This document shows, piece after piece, positions 17,429 through 26,643 of a stretch of 64,000 nucleotides of DNA (its first letter is position 1; each line of letters begins with the position of its first letter). Made by a program: the position numbers and the translations under genes. Where the stretch lies: the NCBI RefSeq assembly GCF_034064985.1, contig NZ_CP139249.1, forward strand, positions 1,364,001-1,428,000. Reading direction: 5' to 3'. Source of the stretch: Acinetobacter pittii. Lineage in GTDB: Bacteria > Pseudomonadota > Gammaproteobacteria > Pseudomonadales > Moraxellaceae. The notes under the pieces were generated by a model, which saw only the letters and a program-made list of their open reading frames with translations, was not told the origin of the DNA and ran no database searches.

Positions 17429-19462
17429 ATGAATACACAAACTCATGTAAATAGCCATAAACAAACCATGGCAGTGCCAAATTTTGAAGTTTGGAAAAAT
17501 GCATTTGTGAAACTGCTACCGCAGCATGCAATTAAAAACCCTGTGATGGCAATTGTATGGCTTGGGACAGTTGTTACAGGCATTAGTACTATCTTAGGTT
17601 ACACCACACTGTTATTTGGTTTAGTGGTTACAGCAATTCTGTTTATTACCATTTTATTTGCTAACTATGCCGAGGCTGTTGCAGAGGCTCGAGGCCGTGG
17701 GCAGGCATCTTCACTACGTGCAGCAAGAGAAAATTTAACCGCTCGAAGACTCAACTCTTTGACAGACCGTCAAGCGACTCAAGTTGCAGCGACCGAACTT
17801 CATTTAAATGATTTTATTGAAGTACATGCAGGTGAGCTTGTTCCAGCTGATGGTGAAATTGTAGAAGGCTTTGCGACCATTAATGAATCAGCTGTTACAG
17901 GTGAGTCAGCACCAGTGTTACGTGAGGCTGGAACAGACCGTTCAGGTGTTATTGGCGGAACCAAAGTACTTACAGATCGTATTGTTGTGCAAGTGACTGC
18001 TGAATCTGGTCAAAGTTTCTTAGACCGTATGATTGCTTTGGTTGAAGGCTCAAATCGCCAAAAAACACCGAATGAGATTGCACTTGGCTTCTTGTTAATG
18101 GTGATGACAATCACGTTCTTAATTGTCGTGATTAGCTTGCCATTTATTGCCAAGTACTTGCATATTGAACTTGATCCAGTTGTGCTCGTGGCATTATTGG
18201 TCTGTTTGATTCCTACAACCATTGGTGGCTTGTTACCTGCGATTGGTATTGCGGGGATGAATCGTGCCCTCAAAGCCAATGTTTTGGCGAAATCAGGTAA
18301 AGCGGTAGAAGTCGCGGGTGACATTGATGTGCTTTTACTCGATAAAACAGGAACCATTACTTATGGTGACCGTCAAGCGACCTCTTTTTATCCTTTAACT
18401 TCGGTAACCGAGTCTGAGTTGAGAGCTGCTGCTTGGGTAAGTTCACTAGCCGACCCAACACCAGAAGGGAAATCGATTGTTAAGTTAGCAAAAGAACAGG
18501 GTTTAAAACAGCAAGAACCTGAGCAAGCCGAATTTATCTCTTTTAGTGCTTCGACTCGAATTTCTGGTGTGAATTTACCGAATGGTGACCAAATTCGTAA
18601 AGGTGCTTTAGATGCGATCTTGAAGTTTGTAGATGAAGATTATTCTCAAGATTTAGAATTAAAAGCACGTGTTGAACAAGTTGCCAAAAAGGGTGCGACA
18701 CCATTGGTTGCCGCAAATCAACATCATGTATTGGGTGTCATCGAACTCTCTGATGTAATTAAACACGGCATTAAAGAGCGTTTTGCTCGTTTAAGAGAAA
18801 TGGGTATTAAAACTGTTATGGTTACAGGTGATAACCCATTAACTGCCGCCGCAATTGCTGCTGAAGCTGGTGTAGATGATTATATTGCCGAAGCAAAACC
18901 AGAAGACAAATTGGCTTGTATTCGCACAGAACAACAACAAGGCCGTTTAGTTGCGATGGTCGGTGACGGAACCAACGATGCACCAGCACTAGCACAAGCC
19001 GATATTGGCTTAGCCATGAACTCGGGTACACAAGCTGCAAAAGAAGCCGGCAACATGGTTGATTTAGACTCTGACCCGACCAAACTACTTGCTGTGGTTG
19101 AGATTGGGAAACAGCAGCTGATTACCCGTGGTGCTTTAACAACATTTTCGTTAGCAAACGACGTCTCTAAATACTTTGCCATCTTGCCTGCATTGTTCGC
19201 TGCTGCAATTCCACAAATGCAAGTATTGAATGTAATGCACTTAGCAAGTCCAAGCAGTGCGATTTTATCTGCATTAATTTTTAACGCGATTATTATCCCG
19301 TTATTAATTCCAATCGCACTCCGAGGCGTGAAATTTAAACCCTCAACGGCAACTCAGTTACTACGTCGAAATATGTTGATTTATGGGGTGGGCGGTGTGG
19401 TTCTACCATTCATTGCCATTAAAGCGATTGATGTAGTGATTGTTCAATTATTTGGTTTGTAA
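17429..19462 (+). CDS. kdpB: Potassium-transporting ATPase subunit B (P-type ATPase)
   Basis: KdpB hydrolyses ATP to drive K+ uptake through KdpA. I choose the ATG at 17429 because AAGGAGG ends 9 bp upstream; a GTG at 17423 would be only 3 bp from it. The 677-residue protein has the actuator TGES motif (in ESAVTGESAP), DKTGT with phosphorylated Asp305, KGA nucleotide site (IRKGALDAI), MVTGDNPLTA and GDGTNDAPAL hinge. About seven spans are expected. It is followed by kdpC after 13 bp. Confidence 0.98.
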   Translation: MNTQTHVNSHKQTMAVPNFEVWKNAFVKLLPQHAIKNPVMAIVWLGTVVTGISTILGYTTLLFGLVVTAILFITILFANYAEAVAEARGRGQASSLRAARENLTARRLNSLTDRQATQVAATELHLNDFIEVHAGELVPADGEIVEGFATINESAVTGESAPVLREAGTDRSGVIGGTKVLTDRIVVQVTAESGQSFLDRMIALVEGSNRQKTPNEIALGFLLMVMTITFLIVVISLPFIAKYLHIELDPVVLVALLVCLIPTTIGGLLPAIGIAGMNRALKANVLAKSGKAVEVAGDIDVLLLDKTGTITYGDRQATSFYPLTSVTESELRAAAWVSSLADPTPEGKSIVKLAKEQGLKQQEPEQAEFISFSASTRISGVNLPNGDQIRKGALDAILKFVDEDYSQDLELKARVEQVAKKGATPLVAANQHHVLGVIELSDVIKHGIKERFARLREMGIKTVMVTGDNPLTAAAIAAEAGVDDYIAEAKPEDKLACIRTEQQQGRLVAMVGDGTNDAPALAQADIGLAMNSGTQAAKEAGNMVDLDSDPTKLLAVVEIGKQQLITRGALTTFSLANDVSKYFAILPALFAAAIPQMQVLNVMHLASPSSAILSALIFNAIIIPLLIPIALRGVKFKPSTATQLLRRNMLIYGVGGVVLPFIAIKAIDVVIVQLFGL

Positions 19463-19475
19463 TCTGGAGTTTGAA

Positions 19476-20081
19476 ATGAAAACTTATGTACAAAATTCAG
19501 AAGCAAATTTGGGTCAGACCTTAAGAGCATCTTTGGGATTATTAATTTTTACTCTGGTGGGGTGCGGTGCTGTTTATAGTGCTATCGCAACAGGTGCTGG
19601 ACAAGTTTTATTTAATAATCAGGCCAATGGTAGTTTGATTGAAATAGACCATAAAACTTTAGGGTCAACGTTGGTCGCTCAGCCATTTGTGGGAGAGGCT
19701 TATTTTCATCCACGTCCTTCAGCAGTCGCTTATGACCCGATGGCTATGGCAGGTACAAATTTAGCTCGTACTAATCCTGAACTACAGCAACAAATTGATG
19801 CTCAGATTCTTGCGGTGAAAAAACAAGATCATACAGGTAATACACCGATTCCAAGCGATTTGGTGACTAAATCGGGGAGTGGTATTGATCCGCATATTAG
19901 TCCTGAATCTGCTCAGTTACAGGTTACTCGAGTGGCTCAAGCGCGTCATTTAGACCCTAAGGTTGTGGAAGAGTTACTCCAAAAGCATATTGAACCGATG
20001 CAGTTTGGTGTATTGGGGCAAGCTCATGTTAATGTATTAGAACTCAATATTGCTTTAGATCAATTACAATCTACACATTAA
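19476..20081 (+). CDS. kdpC: Potassium-transporting ATPase subunit C
   Basis: KdpC anchors to the membrane by one N-terminal span (about residues 16-38) and stabilises the KdpAB pump from the periplasmic side. The ATG at 19476 follows CTGGAG; the frame runs upstream into kdpB but that would add 12 atypical residues. At 201 residues it has the family patterns GSTLVAQPF, YFHPRPSA and SGSGIDPHISPESA, and the C-terminal VNVLELNIALD. It is the third gene of the kdp operon, 38 bp before kdpD. Confidence 0.97.
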   Translation: MKTYVQNSEANLGQTLRASLGLLIFTLVGCGAVYSAIATGAGQVLFNNQANGSLIEIDHKTLGSTLVAQPFVGEAYFHPRPSAVAYDPMAMAGTNLARTNPELQQQIDAQILAVKKQDHTGNTPIPSDLVTKSGSGIDPHISPESAQLQVTRVAQARHLDPKVVEELLQKHIEPMQFGVLGQAHVNVLELNIALDQLQSTH

Positions 20082-20119
20082 CTTAAAAATAAAGTTGTTA
20101 GTTTACCGGATGATATTAA

Positions 20120-22774
20120 GTGCAAAGCAATCGCGAAAATCAGGCTGAGGCCTTATTAAATCATGTCAACAGATATCAAGCCGGTCGACTAACGGTCTTT
20201 CTTGGTGCTGCACCTGGTGTTGGAAAAACCTATGCCATGCTCGCCCGTGCCAAAGAGTTATTTCAACAGGGTACAGATGTTGTTGTGGGTATTGTTGAAA
20301 CCCATGGAAGAATCGAAACTCTAAAAATTTTGGAAGGGTTGCCTCAGATTGCTAGAAAAGAAATGCAATATCAGGGGCATATTTTAGAAGAAATGGACTT
20401 GGATGCTATTTTACTTAGGCATCCGCAAATCGTTTTAGTTGATGAGTTGGCTCATCGCAACGTCCCAAATAGTCGTCATGAACGACGGTGGCAAGATGTC
20501 AATGAATTGCTAGATGCAGGTATTGATGTATTTACGACCATTAATATTCAACATTTAGAAAGCCTAAATGATGTGGTGTACCAGATTACGGGAATTCGAG
20601 TAAATGAAACGGTACCAGATCGGGTATTTGATCGTATTCGTGACATTCGCTTAATTGATTTACCCGTCAGTGAACTCATTGAAAGGCTCCATCAAGGAAA
20701 AGTCTATGTACCAGAGCAAGCAAATCTGGCATTACAAGGCTTTTTTAGCATTTCAAATTTAACGGCATTACGTGAACTGGCAATGCAATGCGTTGCTGAG
20801 CATGTCGATTCAGACTTAAAAGAGAGTTATGCCTCAAAGGGTTTGAAATCTATATCGTTGCAAAATGAATTGATGATTGCGATAGATGGGCAAGGCTCTT
20901 CTGAATATTTAGTGCGAGCAGGCTGCCGCTTAGCAGAACGTAATGGGGCTACATGGACTGTAGTGAATGTTGCTAAAAGTCTGGACTTTGGACAGAGTTC
21001 AGTGAGTTCTTATAAAAAAGAATACATTGAGATTGACCGTGCGTTTGAGCTGGCTCGGCAACTCGGTGGTCGAACAGAAGTCTTATATGGGCATCGAGTT
21101 GCGTCAGTGTTAATGGATGCCGCGGTTGACCGAGGAATTTCGAATCTAGTCATTGGCAAAAGTATTTCGCCGTGGTGGTTAACGTTATTTAAGAAAAATT
21201 TAGCTCAGCAATTATTAAATCAAGAAAACTCGATTGCTTTAACCATTTTGCACCCAGAACAGGGCACTAAAAAGATTAATCAGCTCGAAAAACCTTCATT
21301 TTTATCATTAAAAGAAAGCATTTTTGTTTTAGCTGTGACGTGCGGTAGCATTTTTCTAGCTCACTTCGCCGAAGTTCTATTTGGTATTGAAGACTTCTCT
21401 GTCATCTTTATTATTTCTGTTTTAATTGTTGCAACTAAAACTCGAATGTTAGCTGCCGTAGTGGCAGCCTTAATATGTTTCTTGGCCTATAATTTTTTCT
21501 TTATTGCACCACGTTATACCTTTCAGATTTCAGCACACCAAGGGGTAGTCACCGTTGTGGCTTTTTTTGCAGCAGCTTTAATTGCTGGACGTTTGGCTTC
21601 TCAGTTACGCCAGCAAGTTTTATCTTTAAAAGCTGCCAATGCCTACACTACGGTAATGCAAGACTTGGCGCGTAAGCTTTCTAGTGCAGTAAACCTTGAA
21701 GAAGTCATGCAAACAGGACGTATGACTTTAGAAACACAACTTCAAACTAAAGTGTGGATTTCTATTCGAGATAAAATAATTTCATCTGATATTGAGCTAA
21801 ATGATAAAGAAAAAGTAGCCGCAGAATGGTGCTTGAAACACAGGCAGCCGTGCGGACGTTTTACCGATACTCTTAGTCAATCAAACTGGTGGTTTTTACC
21901 TCTTTTAGAACAAAAAAATACCCTAGGTATTGTGGGAATTTACTTTAAGGATGAAGTGGTTTCCTTAAATTTTGAGCAAAAGAAACTGACGGAAAGTGTA
22001 ATCGAATATATTGCACAGGCAGTACTTCGAACCCAATTGGTGAATGAGCTTGAACAAGCAAAAGTCACTAGTGAAACAGAGCGCTTACGTTCTGCTTTAT
22101 TATCTTCAGTATCGCATGATTTACGTTCACCACTCGCTTCTATTATTGGGGCAGCAGACACACTTGCCCATTTTAAAGCTGAAATGACAGAACAAGACCA
22201 ACAGGATTTACTCGAAACAATTCATTTAGAAGGTGAGCGCTTAGACCGTTATATTCAAAACTTGCTTGATATGACCCGTTTGGGACACGAGGGTCTAACT
22301 TTAAAAAGGGACTGGATTGGTGTAGATGAATTAATTGGTTCTGCAACCCGCCGTTTAAAGCGCTATAAACCAGATACGCAAGTGGTCGTTCAGTTACCTG
22401 AGCAACCGATTAGTTTATATGTACACCCAGCACTGGTAGAGCAAGCTATTTTTAATGTTTTAGAAAATGCCGCAAACTTTTCACCTCCAGATGAACCAGT
22501 CATGATTCGTGCTCAGCTTTCATCAGAAGATGAAGTAAAAATTGAAATTGAAGATAGAGGAGCGGGAATTCCTGAAGACGAAAGACACCGCATTTTTGAT
22601 ATGTTTTATACTATGGAGCGTGGAGACCGTGGAAAATTTGGTACAGGTTTAGGGCTAACAATTGTAAAAGCGATTATTGGTGCTCATATGGGTACAATAG
22701 AAGCATTTTCAGGGCGCCAAAATAAAGGTACTTTAATTCAAATCAAATTACCCATTCATCCAGTAAAAGAATAA
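20120..22774 (+). CDS. kdpD: Osmosensitive K+ channel histidine kinase
   Basis: Membrane sensor kinase that responds to low K+ or high osmolarity and phosphorylates KdpE. The GTG start at 20120 gives 884 residues, near the E. coli length. Domains in order: KdpD N-terminal domain with Walker A GAAPGVGKTY (about 29-38), a universal-stress-type domain (about 250-370), four close membrane spans (about 400-490), a GAF-like region, HisKA with phosphorylated His666 in SVSHDLRSPL, and the HATPase with N, G1 (DRGAGIP) and G2 (GTGLGLTIV) boxes. kdpE follows 11 bp after. Confidence 0.97.
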   Translation: MQSNRENQAEALLNHVNRYQAGRLTVFLGAAPGVGKTYAMLARAKELFQQGTDVVVGIVETHGRIETLKILEGLPQIARKEMQYQGHILEEMDLDAILLRHPQIVLVDELAHRNVPNSRHERRWQDVNELLDAGIDVFTTINIQHLESLNDVVYQITGIRVNETVPDRVFDRIRDIRLIDLPVSELIERLHQGKVYVPEQANLALQGFFSISNLTALRELAMQCVAEHVDSDLKESYASKGLKSISLQNELMIAIDGQGSSEYLVRAGCRLAERNGATWTVVNVAKSLDFGQSSVSSYKKEYIEIDRAFELARQLGGRTEVLYGHRVASVLMDAAVDRGISNLVIGKSISPWWLTLFKKNLAQQLLNQENSIALTILHPEQGTKKINQLEKPSFLSLKESIFVLAVTCGSIFLAHFAEVLFGIEDFSVIFIISVLIVATKTRMLAAVVAALICFLAYNFFFIAPRYTFQISAHQGVVTVVAFFAAALIAGRLASQLRQQVLSLKAANAYTTVMQDLARKLSSAVNLEEVMQTGRMTLETQLQTKVWISIRDKIISSDIELNDKEKVAAEWCLKHRQPCGRFTDTLSQSNWWFLPLLEQKNTLGIVGIYFKDEVVSLNFEQKKLTESVIEYIAQAVLRTQLVNELEQAKVTSETERLRSALLSSVSHDLRSPLASIIGAADTLAHFKAEMTEQDQQDLLETIHLEGERLDRYIQNLLDMTRLGHEGLTLKRDWIGVDELIGSATRRLKRYKPDTQVVVQLPEQPISLYVHPALVEQAIFNVLENAANFSPPDEPVMIRAQLSSEDEVKIEIEDRGAGIPEDERHRIFDMFYTMERGDRGKFGTGLGLTIVKAIIGAHMGTIEAFSGRQNKGTLIQIKLPIHPVKE

Positions 22775-22785
22775 GTTGTAAATTC

Positions 22786-23502
22786 ATGATAAGTTCAGAA
22801 ACATCACCTGTAGAAACACGTATTGTGATTATTGATGATGAGCCTCAAATCCGTAAATTTCTAGACATTGCTTTAAGAACTCAAAAATACAAAACCACGC
22901 TCTGCGAAACGGGTTACAAAGGCCTAGAGGCTTTGGCAACTCAAGGGGCTGATTTGGTTATTTTAGACTTAGGCTTACCCGATTTAGATGGGAAAGAAGT
23001 GCTTCAAGAATTACGTAGCTGGTCGAATGTGCCAGTTATAGTCCTATCTGTACGCGCCGATGAATACGAAAAAGTTGCTTTGCTAGATGCTGGCGCAAAT
23101 GACTACATGACCAAGCCTTTTAGTGTGCAAGAGCTTTTGGCGCGCATACGTGTCATTCTAAGAAATCAACCGATTCAGCAAGAAGCTCATGTGTATGACG
23201 ATGGTTATCTCAAGGTTGATGTCATGCAACGATTAGTTTGGATTGAGCAACAGCCAATTACTTTAACTCGAAAAGAGTTTCAACTTTTGACTCTATTAAT
23301 GCGTTATCAAGGACAGCTTTTAACACAGCCTCAGCTCTTAAAAGAACTATGGGGACCAACCCATCAGGAAGATACTCACTATTTACGTATTTTGGTGGGG
23401 AAGTTACGTAGTAAGTTGGGAGATAATGCGATTCAGCCACGTTATATTGCTACTGAACCAGGTGTTGGGTTACGTTTTTTAGCTAAACAGAAAAATCATT
23501 AA
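22786..23502 (+). CDS. kdpE: Response regulator of the kdp operon
   Basis: OmpR/PhoB-family activator of kdpABC. Of its 238 residues, about 12-125 form the receiver domain with the acidic pair DDEP and the phosphorylated Asp61 in LDLGLPD; the conserved Lys is in MTKPF. The C-terminal winged helix (about 140-232) shows LTRKEFQLLTLLMRYQGQLL and the recognition region EDTHYLRILVGKLRSKL (quoted in part). It ends the kdp cluster. The promoter repeats at 15464-15513 are candidate binding sites. Confidence 0.97.
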   Translation: MISSETSPVETRIVIIDDEPQIRKFLDIALRTQKYKTTLCETGYKGLEALATQGADLVILDLGLPDLDGKEVLQELRSWSNVPVIVLSVRADEYEKVALLDAGANDYMTKPFSVQELLARIRVILRNQPIQQEAHVYDDGYLKVDVMQRLVWIEQQPITLTRKEFQLLTLLMRYQGQLLTQPQLLKELWGPTHQEDTHYLRILVGKLRSKLGDNAIQPRYIATEPGVGLRFLAKQKNH

Positions 23503-23510
23503 TTAGATAT

Positions 23511-23540
23511 AAAAAAACCTTAGGGTATTTCTCCCTAAGG
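23511..23540 (-). terminator. Terminator of the glutamine-synthetase-family gene, shared hairpin with kdpE
   Basis: CCTTAGGG (23518-23525) and CCCTAAGG (23533-23540) form an 8-bp stem. On the minus strand it is followed by seven U, a proper terminator for the gene at 23579-25003. On the plus strand the U-tract is weak, so kdpE termination is less sure. Confidence 0.75.
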
Positions 23541-23578
23541 GTTTGCAAAGTGGTTTATAGTTTTTTTGCTCTTTTTAT

Positions 23579-25003
23579 TTATATATCCCAATGTTGTTCT
23601 GCTTCAGTCATTTGACTATAAATGTTTTGATATTCAGCCTGTTTAACCGTGTACCAATGTTCTACAAAGTCTGCCCCTAAATATCCTTTTAAAATAAGAC
23701 TCCCTTTAAATATTTTTAAGGCTTCTGGCTGATTATTAGCTAATAAAATGTGCTCATCTTGAAACTTCAAAAGATGAGCAGGTTTTGGCAGCGGTAACTT
23801 ATGAGATAAGCCATAAGATGCGCCCGCTAAAATAGTCGCTGTTACCAGATAGGGATTACAGTCCGCACCAGCAACACGATATTCTAAACGTTGATTTTGT
23901 ACGTCTGAGCATGGAATACGGATTGCGACATTACGATTATTGGTATCCCAATTGGCTTCTAATGGCACATGATGCCCAATTTTAAAACGTCTATAAGAAT
24001 TAATATTAGGTGCTAAAATCGCCATAGATATAGGCATTAACTCAATTAGGCCACTAATCGCGCTCAATAATTTAGCTGAAAGCTCATTTTTTTCTACTTC
24101 TGAGCTAAATATATTTTCATGGTATTGATTCAGCATGCTCATATGAAAATGCATGCCACTACCAGCCTTTGCCAAGTTTGGTTTCGCCATGAAACAAGCG
24201 GTTAAGTCATGCTTTCTTGCGACTTGTTTTACAATTCTTTTTAAAGCATTAATTTGATCGCAGAGCTTTAAAATATCATGGCTGTGTTGAAGATTTAATT
24301 CGTATTGTCCAGGGGATGATTCCGCAACAATAGCGGTAATTTCAATAGATTGAAGTAGGGCTGCTTTCTCAACTTCATCTAGGACTTGCTGATAGTTATT
24401 CGGTGCATCTATATCGAAACATTGGTTTTCTATGCAGGTTTCAGACTGATGCTGAGGTGAGAAAAGGTAAAACTCTAGCTCGGCAGCCATGACAGGGAAA
24501 TAATTATTAGTATGTAACTGATTTAATAATTTTTTTAATATATTGCGTGGTTCATAGCGACAGTCTGAACCATCTTCTTCTTGCATTGATAGGTAAAGCT
24601 GAGCATTTAATTCTGGGGATAAGGCACTTGGTTGCAAGCTGCCTAAAATGGGCAGGCAAAGTCTATCTGGTTCACCAATATATTTTCCCAGGCCTGTTTC
24701 TTCAATCACTTTTCCATCAAGGCTCATGGCATAAACAGAAAGAGGAAAATAACAGCCATTAGATAGATTTTTCAGACTCTTAACGTCAATTCGTTTGCCA
24801 CGAATATGCCCATTTAAGTCATGCAGACAAATATCAATGTGCTGAGTGTGGGGATATAAACTTAAATATTCATCAACTTCTTTCAAAAAAAGCTCTGAGT
24901 TGAAAATGTCGGTTTGTGTTGGAGGAATAAAATCATCTGATATTTTAAATGCCTTAAAGTGAGAATTTTGTAAGTTTAAATTTGGGTAAATATGCGTACT
25001 CAT
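23579..25003 (-). CDS. Glutamine synthetase family protein (gamma-glutamylputrescine synthetase-like)
   Basis: A 474-residue enzyme with a glutamine synthetase fold: beta-grasp N-domain with DLNGHIRGKRI in place of the housekeeping substrate segment, then catalytic motifs MAAELEFYLF (metal Glu), PGQYELNL, KAGSGMHFHMS (Lys/His region) and VAIRIPCSDVQNQRLEYRVAGADCNPYL. The DxxGxxRGKR pattern is that of PuuA/GlnA3-type enzymes, which ligate glutamate to amines such as putrescine or ethanolamine rather than to ammonia. It lacks the Tyr-adenylation segment. It stands alone, convergent with kdpE. Amine substrate is inferred. Confidence 0.9.
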   Translation of the reverse strand: MSTHIYPNLNLQNSHFKAFKISDDFIPPTQTDIFNSELFLKEVDEYLSLYPHTQHIDICLHDLNGHIRGKRIDVKSLKNLSNGCYFPLSVYAMSLDGKVIEETGLGKYIGEPDRLCLPILGSLQPSALSPELNAQLYLSMQEEDGSDCRYEPRNILKKLLNQLHTNNYFPVMAAELEFYLFSPQHQSETCIENQCFDIDAPNNYQQVLDEVEKAALLQSIEITAIVAESSPGQYELNLQHSHDILKLCDQINALKRIVKQVARKHDLTACFMAKPNLAKAGSGMHFHMSMLNQYHENIFSSEVEKNELSAKLLSAISGLIELMPISMAILAPNINSYRRFKIGHHVPLEANWDTNNRNVAIRIPCSDVQNQRLEYRVAGADCNPYLVTATILAGASYGLSHKLPLPKPAHLLKFQDEHILLANNQPEALKIFKGSLILKGYLGADFVEHWYTVKQAEYQNIYSQMTEAEQHWDI

Positions 25004-25410
25004 TATAAAAAACCTTGGTGGTTATTTAGCTAAAATCCTAACGTAGCCTTTGAAGTTAATCTCGTAAAAAAAGAGTAAAATAATGAAAGGTTTTTTTATG
25101 GGGTTTGTTGTTTTTATTTATTAATAATCAATCACTTGAGTTTGATTTTTATGATCAATTTTTAAAGTAAAATTAGCGTATAAGAGCAGTCGGCGCATTA
25201 TAAAATTCTATGGATTTCTCTTTTTAAAATTAAACAAAGCTAAAAATTTTAGCTTCTCATTTGGTGAGATGGTCAAACTGCTTTAAACTTAAAATCTTAT
25301 CCAGTTAAACATTTATGTATAAATCTTGAATTGAGCAAGGCTTATATAGCACATGTACTGGAATTTTATTTTTTGCGTTTTTTTAATTTTTATTTTTGAG
25401 TTCTCTTAAT
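25004..25410. other. 407-bp AT-rich intergenic region with one palindrome
   Basis: It holds the divergent promoters of the glutamine-synthetase-like gene and the lipoprotein gene. A near-perfect palindrome, AAGCTAAAA-A-TTTTAGCTT (25237-25255), may be an operator. No ORF that I can support is present. Confidence 0.4.
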
Positions 25411-25959
25411 ATGAAAAATATCGGTTTAGCCATTTTAGCAATCAGTCTTTCAGGTTGTGCTGCAATGAGCGTAGAAGAATGTAAGACTGCGAATTGGTCA
25501 TTAGTGGGTGAGAAAGATGGTTCAAAGGGGGCTTCGCCACGTTTAGATCAATATTATAAAGCGTGTGGAAAAGCCAATATTGTTCCAGATCAAAAGTCAT
25601 ATGAACGTGGGTATAAAGAGGGCTTAGGGTATTATTGCCAGCCATCAAATATTTTTTATAACGCTTTAGAGGGTAACGGCAATATTAATGTATGCCCAGT
25701 TGAGCAGCGTAATCGTTTAAGACCTTATTATCGAGCAGCTTCCGATTACTACAATGCAAAAGCTGAATATGATCGTTATGACGAAAAGTTTAAGCAATAT
25801 TCTGATAATGCTTACAACGAAAAATTAAAGCCAGAAGAGCGTGAACGTTACCGTAAGCTTTTAAGAGAATTACAAATTGATCGTGACCGTATTAACAGAA
25901 ACTATTGGAACTCAATTCGAGATATCGAACGTTTCAAATATGATCATGGCTTAAAATAA
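25411..25959 (+). CDS. DUF2799 domain lipoprotein
   Basis: A 182-residue predicted lipoprotein. I start at the ATG at 25411, giving a short signal MKNIGLAILAISLSGC with a lipobox LSGC and acylated Cys16; a TTG 15 bp upstream is less likely. The body carries the DUF2799 pattern: ECKTANWSLVGEKDG near the start, GYKEGLGYYCQPSN and a Cys in NVCPVEQ. The C-terminal third (about 110-180) is highly charged and helical, probably coiled coil. Function of the family is unknown; envelope location is predicted. It ends at a strong bidirectional hairpin. Confidence 0.88.
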   Translation: MKNIGLAILAISLSGCAAMSVEECKTANWSLVGEKDGSKGASPRLDQYYKACGKANIVPDQKSYERGYKEGLGYYCQPSNIFYNALEGNGNINVCPVEQRNRLRPYYRAASDYYNAKAEYDRYDEKFKQYSDNAYNEKLKPEERERYRKLLRELQIDRDRINRNYWNSIRDIERFKYDHGLK

Positions 25960-25968
25960 TATTTTAAA

Positions 25969-26006
25969 AAAGGATTGATCTGAAGGAGATCAATCCTTTG
26001 TTTTTT
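25969..26006. terminator. Bidirectional terminator between lipoprotein and coq7
   Basis: Perfect 12-bp arms AAAGGATTGATC (25969-25980) and GATCAATCCTTT (25988-25999) around a 7-base loop, with a T-run at 26001-26006 and A-run before. It just overlaps the coq7 stop region at 26005. Confidence 0.9.
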
Positions 26007-26640
26007 AAAGATAATAACTAGTTTTTGTCATTAACTTTGAAATAGCAGTCATACTGATTTTTACTGCATAAGGTAATTCAACACCGCCTGCTTCAAGTGC
26101 AGTATGACGATGGTGCAACTCATCCTCATTCATTTGCTCTAGAATTTTGCGCGAGCGTTCATCTTGAGCAGGTAATTGGTTTAAATGGTCTTGCAAATGC
26201 ATGCTTACCTGACGCTCAGTTTCAGCAACAAAACCTAAGCTATATTTATCACCAGCTATACCCGCAAGAGCGCCCATACCATATGAAAGGCCATACCAGA
26301 TAGGATTTAATAAGCTTGTATGGCTATTTAACTCTTTTAAACGATCTTCACACCAAGCTAAATGGTCTTGCTCTTCAATTGCTGCTTGCTGCATTTCACG
26401 GCGTACATTGGGTAATTTCGCCGTTAATGCTTGTCCATGATAAAGGGCTTGTGCGCACACTTCACCACTATGGTTAACACGCATTAAGCCTGCAACATGA
26501 CGAGCATCTTCTACACCTAGTTTTGCTTCAACCGATTCGGCCGGATTTTGGCGCTGTGCTGCGGTTGCACCCGGAACAAGACTACGTAATGCTTGATCAA
26601 AAGAGTTAATGAGCTGATCAATTCCAGTATAGTGGCGCAT
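26005..26640 (-). CDS. coq7: Demethoxyubiquinone hydroxylase (2-polyprenyl-3-methyl-6-methoxy-1,4-benzoquinone monooxygenase)
   Basis: Coq7 is a di-iron monooxygenase that adds the last ring hydroxyl in ubiquinone synthesis. The 211-residue protein has the iron-binding carboxylates in its four-helix bundle: NHSGEVCAQALYHGQ, EEQDHLAWCEDRL (ExxH), VAETERQV and MNEDELHHRHTA (second ExxH). It is used in Acinetobacter and Pseudomonas in place of the flavoprotein UbiF. It lies 3 bp after the MFS gene at 26644 on the same strand, so the two are likely co-transcribed. Confidence 0.96.
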   Translation of the reverse strand: MRHYTGIDQLINSFDQALRSLVPGATAAQRQNPAESVEAKLGVEDARHVAGLMRVNHSGEVCAQALYHGQALTAKLPNVRREMQQAAIEEQDHLAWCEDRLKELNSHTSLLNPIWYGLSYGMGALAGIAGDKYSLGFVAETERQVSMHLQDHLNQLPAQDERSRKILEQMNEDELHHRHTALEAGGVELPYAVKISMTAISKLMTKTSYYL

Positions 26641-26643
26641 AAA

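Noticed and set aside
18010..19182. Minus-strand frames inside kdpB
   Set aside because: They are shadows of a highly conserved gene, have no start signal and no recognisable protein.
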